From assembly GCA_964519515.1 (NCBI GenBank), contig CAZFIJ010000039.1, positions 1-32,835 of the forward strand: DNA of 32,835 bases. Reading direction: 5' to 3'. Position 1 is the stretch's first letter, and every line of letters starts with the position of its first letter. The notes below the pieces were generated by a model. The model did not search any database and was not told where the DNA came from. It was given only the letters and a program-made list of their open reading frames with translations. The stretch is from Korarchaeum sp964519515 (GTDB taxonomy: Archaea; Korarchaeota; Korarchaeia; Korarchaeales; Korarchaeaceae). Made by a program: the position numbers and the translations under genes. This document shows positions 1-7,069 of this stretch, piece by piece.

Positions 1-9
1 GATATTAAT

Positions 10-174
10 TTATTTGCTGTGGAGCCAGCACCTCACCTTCCTCCCATCTAAATCGATGAGAGGAGGCTCTCTCTCACTGCCTATCGGCATTGAGTATGGG
101 CATCTCGGGTGCAGCTTGTATCTGGGGGCACAGTTTTATATCTTCAGGGTATTTAACGGGGGGTGATCTCCTGG
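10..174 (-). pseudogene. OppD/DppD-type ABC transporter ATPase, C-terminal remnant
   Basis: Read on the minus strand, this stretch encodes PGDHPPLN, then an in-frame TAA (136-138), then NCAPRYKLHPRCPYSMP, EREPPLIDL and finally VRCWLHSK before a stop at 10-12. The order Pro-rich loop, Cys, HPRCP, PPL and a terminal CWL is the signature tail (oligo_HPY region) of oligopeptide/dipeptide transporter ATPases. Nothing upstream in any minus frame continues the ATPase (no Walker or signature motif), and a TGA closes the frame at 208-210. I therefore read it as a broken remnant. It lies antisense to the first residues of the next gene. A sequencing error at the TAA would not rescue it, because the rest of the protein is absent. 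Confidence 0.6.
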
Positions 175-803
175 AGAAGGTTCTGGAGACATCCCTAGCG
201 ATAGTATTCAGGATATGCTGCGGCCCCTTCGAGAGCCTCTGCTATCTCATTGAGAATAAGGCTGAGAAGAACTCCTTGCTCATAGATGCCGGGTGCCCGG
301 CTGAGGCTGTAATTGGAATTATCGAGGGGAGAGGTCTGAGGCTCGAGAGAATTTTGATAACGCATACTCACTTCGATCACGTGTTGGGGCTCAATGAGAT
401 AGTGAGGGCAACGAACTGCAGAGCTTCGGCAAATCCCATGGACTTAGAGATGCTCCCCTCATACTGGAAGGAGGATTTCGGCGCTCTACCGAAGATAGAG
501 GACTCTATAGATGATGGTATGAGGATAAAGTTGGGGGAACTGAGCTTCTCAGCGATTCACACACCGGGACACACTCCGGGGAGCACTTGCTACTACTCGA
601 GTGAGATAAGCTCGATATTCACGGGGGATACGCTATTCAAGGGTGCCGTAGGTACCTTACGCTACTCAGGGAAGCCAGACTATAAGCAGATGAGGAAGAG
701 CTTGAGGAAGTTATTGAGCCTCCCTGAGGAGACATCAGTCTTCCCGGGTCACGGAGATCCTACTACGATAGGAGAGGAGAGAAATACTATACTCAGCTTC
801 TGA
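90..803 (+). CDS. Metallo-beta-lactamase-fold hydrolase (glyoxalase II-like)
   Basis: The protein carries the zinc-binding HTHFDH motif (about residues 92-97 of the longest reading), then HTPGHTPGS, a TGD aspartate (FTGDTLF) and a late FPGHGD histidine: the full set of dinuclear metal ligands of the metallo-beta-lactamase superfamily, in the glyoxalase II-like arrangement. Substrate cannot be told. The start is unresolved. The longest frame opens with TTG at 90 (ATG at 96), but the family normally begins just before the segment CGPFESLCYLI, and residues 1-28 lie antisense to the OppD remnant. A ribosome-site-like GGGGGGTGATC at 159-169 points to a start near 171-201, where only CTG or ATA codons are in frame. 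Its 3' end is 10 bases from the convergent next gene. Confidence 0.85.
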   Translation: MSMGISGAACIWGHSFISSGYLTGGDLLEKVLETSLAIVFRICCGPFESLCYLIENKAEKNSLLIDAGCPAEAVIGIIEGRGLRLERILITHTHFDHVLGLNEIVRATNCRASANPMDLEMLPSYWKEDFGALPKIEDSIDDGMRIKLGELSFSAIHTPGHTPGSTCYYSSEISSIFTGDTLFKGAVGTLRYSGKPDYKQMRKSLRKLLSLPEETSVFPGHGDPTTIGEERNTILSF

Positions 804-813
804 ATTTCACAAA

Positions 814-1497
814 CTACTCAGTTCTCTCAACTCTCTCCAATTCCCTGACGATCTCGCCAGGTCTCATCGTCACGATAACGCCTTTTCCCTCAGCCCTCCT
901 GATGGTGAGCTCATCTGGTTCCTCGACACATAAGAGGAAGAGCTTACTCGGTTTAACTTTATATATCTCCTCATAAGCTTCAGATGCCCTTAATAACTGC
1001 CTTATGTCCTTAGATCCCCCTCTCATCGCTATCTCCACTAGAGCAACTACTCTCCTCCCCGTTATTATAGCATCGACTTCGGGCTTCCCCCTCGCTATGA
1101 AACCCCTATCTACCTCGAACCCCCTATTAGAGCAGAGCTCCCTGAGGTCCTGTCTTAACTCTATCTCCTCGAGCTTCGCATACCTTCTATCTGGCTTCCC
1201 GACTGTGGAGGCTAGATTGTTAACAATCTTGGACAGATTGTTTACGTTCTCAGTGAGCTCAGCTATTTTACTGGAGAGCTGTGTGTTTATCTCCTCCATC
1301 CTCTTGGACAGATTGTTTACGTTCTCAGCGAGCTCGCTTATCCTATTCGAGAGATCTTGATTAACCTTCACGATGACCGTGAGTACCTCCTCGAACATCT
1401 TACCGATCAATTCGGAAGCTAACTTCGGGTCCCTCTCTAGAGCATACCAGAGTGAGGGCTTCACCCCTTTCTCGAGGAGCTCTTTAGCTTTCTCCAT
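814..1497 (-). CDS. Coiled-coil protein with PD-(D/E)XK nuclease-like C-terminal domain
   Basis: A protein of 227 residues in three parts: an N-terminal helical segment (MEKAKELLE), a central heptad-rich coiled coil in which an ELxENVNNLSK block occurs twice 25 residues apart, and a C-terminal alpha/beta domain with EVDAIITGRRVVALVEI. This E-x-D...VEI pattern is how the PD-(D/E)XK fold appears in the archaeal DUF3782-type family, common in Thermoproteota. The usual catalytic lysine after the acidic residue is not obvious (VEIAMRGG), so activity is doubtful. I chose ATG 1497: GAGGTG sits just upstream, and a TATA-like TTTAAA (1524-1529) lies inside the longer frame that would start at 1533. 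The gene is divergent from the copper ATPase. Confidence 0.7.
   Translation of the reverse strand: MEKAKELLEKGVKPSLWYALERDPKLASELIGKMFEEVLTVIVKVNQDLSNRISELAENVNNLSKRMEEINTQLSSKIAELTENVNNLSKIVNNLASTVGKPDRRYAKLEEIELRQDLRELCSNRGFEVDRGFIARGKPEVDAIITGRRVVALVEIAMRGGSKDIRQLLRASEAYEEIYKVKPSKLFLLCVEEPDELTIRRAEGKGVIVTMRPGEIVRELERVERTE
1228..1335. repeat. 75-base-period internal repeat in coiled-coil coding region
   Basis: A 33-base block starting CTTGGACAGATTG occurs at 1228-1260 and again at 1303-1335 with one mismatch. It encodes the duplicated NVNNLSK segment of the coiled coil on the minus strand. A shorter third partial copy (GATTGTTAACAATC) lies directly before it. Confidence 0.9.
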
Positions 1498-1552
1498 ATC
1501 CACCTCATGATGATGTGAGGGGCATTTAAACACCTACCCCACCGTAACATTA

Positions 1553-1560
1553 TTAAAAAG
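1553..1560 (+). promoter_or_regulatory. TATA box for the copB-like gene
   Basis: TTAAAAAG is centred about 29 bases before the ATG at 1586, with no Shine-Dalgarno sequence between them. This suggests a leaderless or nearly leaderless transcript. Confidence 0.45.
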
Positions 1561-1585
1561 TATAGGTCATGGACATTAGATAACT

Positions 1586-3649
1586 ATGGTTAAGGATCCT
1601 GTATGCGGGATGGACGTCGACCCTAGGAAAGCTGAATACAAGCTCACTTACCGAGGGCAGGAATACTATTTCTGCTCCAGAGCCTGCATGGAGGAGTTCT
1701 CGAAGGATCCACAACGCTACTTATCGGGGGAACATAATGGAGGTCACTCTCATCACAAGAGTCACGCTCACCATTCCTCCGATCTTAAGAGAAGACTAAT
1801 CGTCTCCTTAATCCTCACAATCCCTATTTTTCTCACATCAGATGTAGCTGAGGATCTAGGGCTCTCGCTAATGGTACATCGGGGAACAATAGGGTTGCTC
1901 TCAGCCTCTCCTCTCTTCCTCTACGGGGGCTACCCATTCCTCAGAGGGGCCGTATCCGAGCTCAAGGAGAGGAGCCCGGGGATGATGCTACTCGTCTCCA
2001 TAGGTATCTCAGCATCATTCCTCTACAGTTTATATTCCTTCTTATTGGGGAAATCAGGAACCTTCTACCTTGAGCTCGCTCTATTGATCGATATAATGCT
2101 GATAGGCCATTTCATAGAGGCCAGAGTGATCTCATCAGCTACTAGCTCTGTAGATCTACTCGTAAGACTTCTCCCTTATGAAGCCCATCTCGTCTCAGAT
2201 AGTAGTTACAGGGACGTCCCCGTGAGGGAGCTGAAACCTGGAAATATAGTCCTCGTTAAGCCAGGGGAGAGAGTACCAGCAGATGGTGTCATAATAGAGG
2301 GCACTTCTTCCTTTGATGAATCTATCCTAACTGGAGAATCCGCTCCTGTGATAAGGGGGAAGGGCGGCAAAGTCATAGCTGGTAGCATAAATCTGGAGGG
2401 AGCGGTTAAGATCGAGGTCACGAGAACGGGTGAAGATAGCTACTTGGGTCAAGTCGAGAGGTTGATCAAGGAGATAAGGTCCTCTAGATCTAGATTCAGG
2501 GAGATAGCTGATAGAGCTGCATTCTTCCTCACGATATTCGTTATAGCCTCAGGAGCGATCACCCTAGCCTATTGGTCATTGAACGGCTCTAGCTTAGATT
2601 TCGCTGTAGAGAGGGCTGTCTCCGTCGTCGTAGTTGCATGTCCCCATGCATTGGGTTTAGCGATCCCCATCGTCGTGCAGAGGGCAGCAACGCTATCCTC
2701 AAGCAGGGGTATACTTGTGAAGTCGAAGGAAGCTCTAGAGAGGGCTAAGGACGTGGAGGTGATAATATTCGATAAGACAGGCACTCTAACTGAGGGTAAA
2801 TTCAGAGTCAAGAGGATAGAAGCTTTCAATAGCTTCAATGAGTTAGAGATCCTCAAGTTAGCTGCCTCACTGGACTACCTCTCGAACCACCCAGTGGCTA
2901 GAGCTATCGTGAGGAAAGCCGAGGAGGAGGGGATAAAGCTAGCTGGTGTAAGCGAATTCAAGAGCACTCCGGGTTTAGGTGTAGAAGGGATCGTAGAGGG
3001 TAGAAGGGTCTCTATCACCGCTGGATCGGGTCTCGTAACCGAATCAGGGAGCACGACTGTCCAGATAGTCGTAGATGGGGTAGTAGCTGGGGTAATTGAG
3101 TTAGAGGATGAGCTTAAGGAAGGAGTTGAGAGAGCCATTAAGGAGCTCAAGGAGATGGGTTACAAAGTTCACATGCTCACTGGAGATAGGAGAGCTGTTG
3201 CCTCTAAGCTTTCTGAGAGATTGGGAATAGATAGTTATCATGCCGAAGTGAAACCTCATGAGAAAGTCGATATAATAAGGGGGATGCAGGACAAGGGTTT
3301 AGCTGTCGCTATGGTGGGTGATGGTATAAACGACGCTCCAGCGCTCATACAAGCTGATGTAGGCATCGCTATAGGTGCTGGTACTGATATAGCTATTGAG
3401 AGCGCTGACGTAATATTAGTCAGGAGCGATATAGGAGATGTGGTCTACTTCTTCAAGCTAGCTAAATCTTCATATAGGAAAATGCTGGAGAACGTGCTCT
3501 GGGCCATAGGATATAATTCAATAACGATTCCAATCGCAGCTGGGGCTTTAGCGGGGCTTGTAGTTATAGGGCCCGCGATGGGAGCTTTGATAATGAGTAT
3601 GAGCGACATTATCGTTGTTTTGAATGCGGTATCCCTCAAAGTTAGGTAG
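1586..3649 (+). CDS. copB: P1B-3-type copper-transporting ATPase with N-terminal YHS domain
   Basis: This heavy-metal P-type ATPase has 687 residues. Residues 3-48 form a YHS metal-binding domain (DPVCGMD...YFCSRAC), followed by a His-rich linker (about 50-64). Then come membrane helices, the actuator TGES loop (249-252), the membrane metal-site motif CPH (352-354), the phosphorylated Asp396 in DKTGT, the HP nucleotide-domain motif (435-436) and GDGINDAP near residue 580. CPH rather than CPC is typical of the P1B-3 (CopB) group, reported to export Cu(I)/Cu(II); the exact metal is inferred. It probably detoxifies copper by efflux across the cell membrane. Rubrerythrin follows 52 bases downstream under its own TATA box, giving a metal/oxidative-stress neighbourhood. 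Confidence 0.95.
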   Translation: MVKDPVCGMDVDPRKAEYKLTYRGQEYYFCSRACMEEFSKDPQRYLSGEHNGGHSHHKSHAHHSSDLKRRLIVSLILTIPIFLTSDVAEDLGLSLMVHRGTIGLLSASPLFLYGGYPFLRGAVSELKERSPGMMLLVSIGISASFLYSLYSFLLGKSGTFYLELALLIDIMLIGHFIEARVISSATSSVDLLVRLLPYEAHLVSDSSYRDVPVRELKPGNIVLVKPGERVPADGVIIEGTSSFDESILTGESAPVIRGKGGKVIAGSINLEGAVKIEVTRTGEDSYLGQVERLIKEIRSSRSRFREIADRAAFFLTIFVIASGAITLAYWSLNGSSLDFAVERAVSVVVVACPHALGLAIPIVVQRAATLSSSRGILVKSKEALERAKDVEVIIFDKTGTLTEGKFRVKRIEAFNSFNELEILKLAASLDYLSNHPVARAIVRKAEEEGIKLAGVSEFKSTPGLGVEGIVEGRRVSITAGSGLVTESGSTTVQIVVDGVVAGVIELEDELKEGVERAIKELKEMGYKVHMLTGDRRAVASKLSERLGIDSYHAEVKPHEKVDIIRGMQDKGLAVAMVGDGINDAPALIQADVGIAIGAGTDIAIESADVILVRSDIGDVVYFFKLAKSSYRKMLENVLWAIGYNSITIPIAAGALAGLVVIGPAMGALIMSMSDIIVVLNAVSLKVR

Positions 3650-3670
3650 TTCTATATTTTAACTATAGTA

Positions 3671-3680
3671 ATTTTTAAAT
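3671..3680 (+). promoter_or_regulatory. TATA box for rubrerythrin gene
   Basis: ATTTTTAAAT is centred about 26 bases before the ATG at 3702. No ribosome-binding site lies between them, so the rubrerythrin mRNA is probably leaderless. Confidence 0.55.
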
Positions 3681-3701
3681 TATTCATGTACTGTTTAGCA
3701 T

Positions 3702-4262
3702 ATGCACCACATACGCCCCATGACTAAGGATGCCCTCCTCTCAGCTTTTGGAGGGGAATCGATGGCCCACATGAGGTATCTGATCTTCGCTAGTATCGCT
3801 GAGAGAGAGGGATTCCCTAACGTAGCTAGGCTCTTCAGGGCTATAGCTTACGCTGAGCAAGTTCACGCTACTAATCACTATAACGTGCTCAAGGATTATA
3901 AGGAGGGTGCTAAAGTCTCCGCTGGGACACCAATAGGCCCGGGATCTACTTCCCACAACTTAGAGCTAGCGATAGAGGGGGAGGAGTACGAAGTGAAGGA
4001 GATGTACCCAGTATATATGGAGCTAGCCAGGTCTCAAGGAGTCGATCAAGCTGAGAGAAGCTTCAAATGGGCTTACGAGGCTGAGAAGATACATGCTGAG
4101 CTCTACAGAAGGGCTAAGGAGAGCGTAGATGCTGGAAATGATTTCAAAATAGAGGGGAAGGTATGGATATGCCCAGTCTGCGGTCACACTTATATAGCTG
4201 AAGTACCTCCAGAGAGGTGCCCAGTCTGCGGGGCCCCTAAGGATAGGTACGTGGGCTTCTAA
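3702..4262 (+). CDS. rbr: Rubrerythrin
   Basis: A 186-residue diiron peroxidase that reduces hydrogen peroxide in anaerobes. The N-terminal four-helix ferritin-like domain holds the expected iron ligands: Glu19 (GGES), Glu52 and His55 (AEQVH), a Glu-rich helix around 92-96, and the ExxH near 128-131. The C-terminal rubredoxin domain has two CPVCG knuckles (Cys157/160 and Cys173/176) for one Fe(Cys)4 centre that passes electrons in. The length is typical. The stop codon overlaps the stop of the convergent creatininase-family gene by three to four bases. Confidence 0.97.
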   Translation: MHHIRPMTKDALLSAFGGESMAHMRYLIFASIAEREGFPNVARLFRAIAYAEQVHATNHYNVLKDYKEGAKVSAGTPIGPGSTSHNLELAIEGEEYEVKEMYPVYMELARSQGVDQAERSFKWAYEAEKIHAELYRRAKESVDAGNDFKIEGKVWICPVCGHTYIAEVPPERCPVCGAPKDRYVGF

Positions 4263-4972
4263 CCCCTAATTTTTTCAATTACCTCGATCAAATCTTCCAA
4301 AATTTTTTCGAAGAGCTCCCTCCCTCTATACGCTGAAGCAGAGCTTTGTCTCCCCATAATACCACTTCTCGAGATCTCATCCGTGTAAACGAATCTGACC
4401 GCATTGATCTCCTCTCTTGATAAACTCTCATCCCTTAATTTCTGAGTATTAACAGCTTCTGGGCAGAGGTACATGATCAAGGATGTTTCAGCAGCCGCAG
4501 CATGTCCTCTCTCCTCAGAATCGAAGAGATCCTCAAGTTTCGGACTGTTCCACCATTGATAGATGTAGACATAAACTCCTAAATCCTCTCTAGCTCTCCT
4601 AGAGAGTATCTGGAGCGTTGGAAGATTGCCACCGTGACCGTTTATTATTAAGACCTTCCTGACACCCCATCTCGCTAGTGAACTAATCAAATCTAGGGTA
4701 TATTGCTCTAGAGCCCTCTCACTCACGCTCAATGTCCCAGGGAAGTTAATATGGTGGAAGCTGATCCCCACTGGGATCAAGGGCAAGCATAACGTACCTG
4801 TCCTCCTCGAAGCTTCCTTAGCTAGAGCCTCAGCTATTATGGAATCTGTCCCTAGGGGATTAGCCGGGCCATGTTGCTCTATAGAGCCGATAGGGAGGAT
4901 AGCGATATCTCTCTTCGAAAAATAATCACTAGCTTCCTCATAACTCATGAGCTTTATCTCGTTCTTACTCAT
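4259..4972 (-). CDS. Creatininase-family metal-dependent amidohydrolase
   Basis: This 237-residue protein shows the creatininase fold signature: LPIGSIEQHGP with Glu32 and His34, Asp43 in GTDS, NGHGGN with His113, and HAAAAETS with Glu162. These are the dinuclear metal ligands and catalytic residues of the family. Members hydrolyse cyclic or linear amides. Besides creatinine amidohydrolase they include archaeal formamide hydrolases of flavin/F420 synthesis (ArfB) and mycofactocin MftE. The substrate here cannot be decided, and no flavin or mycofactocin genes are adjacent. A TATA-like element (TTTTTAATC, about 4995-5004, minus strand) about 25 bases upstream suggests a leaderless transcript. 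That short gap is shared with the divergent membrane-protein operon. Confidence 0.85.
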   Translation of the reverse strand: MSKNEIKLMSYEEASDYFSKRDIAILPIGSIEQHGPANPLGTDSIIAEALAKEASRRTGTLCLPLIPVGISFHHINFPGTLSVSERALEQYTLDLISSLARWGVRKVLIINGHGGNLPTLQILSRRAREDLGVYVYIYQWWNSPKLEDLFDSEERGHAAAAETSLIMYLCPEAVNTQKLRDESLSREEINAVRFVYTDEISRSGIMGRQSSASAYRGRELFEKILEDLIEVIEKIRG

Positions 4973-5046
4973 AAGACATCGAGTTAGTATAGATTAAAAA
5001 GCCCGCTATATTCAAATGAACTCATCTAAAGCTAAGAGGGGAGTTC

Positions 5047-6357
5047 ATGGGGAACGCTCTATCGAAAATATCCATGATAGCTGAGGCTTTCTTCAGCGGC
5101 TTCTACGTCTCCATAACTAGGGGTCTCTTCATACCGATGCTCGCTTACTCCGGCTACCCAGTCCGCGATATCTCTCTGGTCCTCATACCTACAGCGATCG
5201 GAGGAATTTTAGTATCATCGATCGTCTATAGGGATCCCAGCATCTTCGAGAGCGTGTTCAAGAAGATAATAATCTCCTCGCACATATTGGAGAGGTTGAT
5301 GTGGTCCTCACTCCCCTTCCTCCTCTCAAGCCCTTCCCTCCTCTCCCTAGCTTACATGTTAGCGAACATATCCGCAGCTCTAACTAGCATCTTGATAGGA
5401 GCTGCAGTATACTCTATGTTCAGCGGGGATGAGGTAATAGAGGTCTCGGTGCATAGATCTGCCGCATCATCCCTCTCCTCCCTACTCGGCTCCCTCGTCA
5501 TGACTTACGTCTCCGCTACTTACGCGGCTCCCTCATCTTACTACTTACTCTACTTCACGGCCCTACTCATAGGTATCTCCGGCTCCCTGCTCTTGATGAT
5601 GACGCCCATACCCGAATCGATATCTGAGCCTAGATCTAGCGTCGTAGAGGAAGTTAGGATAAGGAGCGGGACAGCACTACTCATCCTCAGCCTTATGTTC
5701 GCTGGTAGCAACATGCTCGGGATCTCTTGGAGCCCCTTACTGAGGGAGTTAGGAGCTCCCGTTTACGTAACGGTAGCTCTGACGATCACTGGGAACTTAG
5801 GTGGGATCTTAGGCTCATACATATGGAAGGGGTATAAAGCCTACATAATCGCTATGTCCTTGAACTCGTTACTGACAGCAGCTATACCTTTCATAACTGT
5901 ACCGACTTACCACGTAGCAGTATCTCTCCTCACCTCCCTGACTTTCCTAGGGGTGAACTTACTGGGCATGCACATATTCTCAGAAGTGAATGAGAGGATC
6001 GGGAGGACAAGGGCTTCAGCTTATCTAGTGTCCTCGAACTACATAGGCCTCTTAGCGGCGAGCCTAATCTCATCATTCCTCCAATCCTCTTCCCAGAATC
6101 TAATCCTGGCTGGTTCTATCAAACTACTCTCAACTATCATAGCACTCCTCACGATACAAGAAGCTGCGATAGTCCCAGCTAAGAGGGCATACGAGATAAG
6201 CAAGCTCATCTACTCAACTAGCCTCCTCGGATATTCCTTCACGCTCCAAGCCTCTAGGGAGCTCCTCAAGACATTTATATCCGCTCTAGCCCTGACTACC
6301 CTCTTGCTGATGCTCTACGTATTATATAGAGTAGCTATAGCTCTCATCGGGGTGTGA
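5047..6357 (+). CDS. MFS-like polytopic membrane protein
   Basis: A 436-residue, very hydrophobic protein with about twelve predicted membrane helices in two halves, separated by a charged loop near residues 190-205. Helix spacing and total length fit the major facilitator superfamily, but I see no signature that assigns a substrate. The start ATG follows GAGGGGAG by about five bases. The stop is one base before the ATG of the next gene, so the two are co-transcribed and probably translationally coupled. Confidence 0.7.
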   Translation: MGNALSKISMIAEAFFSGFYVSITRGLFIPMLAYSGYPVRDISLVLIPTAIGGILVSSIVYRDPSIFESVFKKIIISSHILERLMWSSLPFLLSSPSLLSLAYMLANISAALTSILIGAAVYSMFSGDEVIEVSVHRSAASSLSSLLGSLVMTYVSATYAAPSSYYLLYFTALLIGISGSLLLMMTPIPESISEPRSSVVEEVRIRSGTALLILSLMFAGSNMLGISWSPLLRELGAPVYVTVALTITGNLGGILGSYIWKGYKAYIIAMSLNSLLTAAIPFITVPTYHVAVSLLTSLTFLGVNLLGMHIFSEVNERIGRTRASAYLVSSNYIGLLAASLISSFLQSSSQNLILAGSIKLLSTIIALLTIQEAAIVPAKRAYEISKLIYSTSLLGYSFTLQASRELLKTFISALALTTLLLMLYVLYRVAIALIGV

Positions 6358-6358
6358 T

Positions 6359-6976
6359 ATGCAAATAATCGAGGAGCTCTTGAGGGCCTTGAATGATGTG
6401 ATCTCAGCTGTACCGAAGGTAGCTCTAGCTTCCTTGATCCTCCTCTTATCCTTACTCATAATCAGATTGATCAATAGGATCATAAGGTGGCTCGTCAAGA
6501 CTGGGAAGCTCGAGGAAGGAATAAGGGAGCTATTCCCCGAGGGTACGAGGCTCCCCCTGACGAGGATGTTCTCATTCTTAGCGGATTCCCTCATACTCAT
6601 AGCTGCTTCAGCTGCTATAATCAGGATATTCGTCCCGGAGCAAGCTCAACTTTACGGGGAGGCTATGAGCTACCTCACTAGGATAGGGAGCGTAATCATC
6701 TTGACCTTAGTCTCCATAGTCCTCACTGATGCATTAGTTAAGTCGATGAGGTTTGAGAAGAAGACAGAGAGGTTTTTCTTGATGCTCATCTCCCTCATAA
6801 TAGCTACTCTGATAATAGATCTAGCTAACTTAACTTATGAGATAAAATTCGCTCTCTCCTTAGGTTTCGCGATAGGAATAGGCGCTCTCGTCGGTGTGTT
6901 CTCTGCATGGGCTTTCTTCGGAGAATATCTGGAGAGGAAGATGTCCTCTCGATCGGAGAGCTCAGTTGAGGATTGA
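6359..6976 (+). CDS. Small integral membrane protein, possibly related to MscS-type conserved TM helices
   Basis: A 205-residue protein with about five membrane helices (roughly 20-42, 68-90, 103-127, 139-160 and 165-190) and a short charged C-terminal tail. The amphipathic IIRLINRIIRWL segment and the helix layout recall the conserved TM-helix repeat of bacterial and archaeal mechanosensitive-channel relatives. The MscS beta domain is missing, so channel activity is speculation. The ribosome site GGGGTGTGAT overlaps the stop of the upstream MFS-like gene, showing operon coupling. Confidence 0.6.
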   Translation: MQIIEELLRALNDVISAVPKVALASLILLLSLLIIRLINRIIRWLVKTGKLEEGIRELFPEGTRLPLTRMFSFLADSLILIAASAAIIRIFVPEQAQLYGEAMSYLTRIGSVIILTLVSIVLTDALVKSMRFEKKTERFFLMLISLIIATLIIDLANLTYEIKFALSLGFAIGIGALVGVFSAWAFFGEYLERKMSSRSESSVED

Positions 6977-7069
6977 TCGAGCTAGCGTGAACACAACACT
7001 CAAATTACGGAGAGCTCAGATGGACGCAATACTTAAAAAATATGAATAGAGTGTAAGGAAGGTGGGTTG

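Noticed and set aside
1211..1340. CRISPR-like spaced repeats
   Set aside because: The two 33-base copies lie inside a coding coiled coil with a 75-base period that is a multiple of three, so they are protein repeats.
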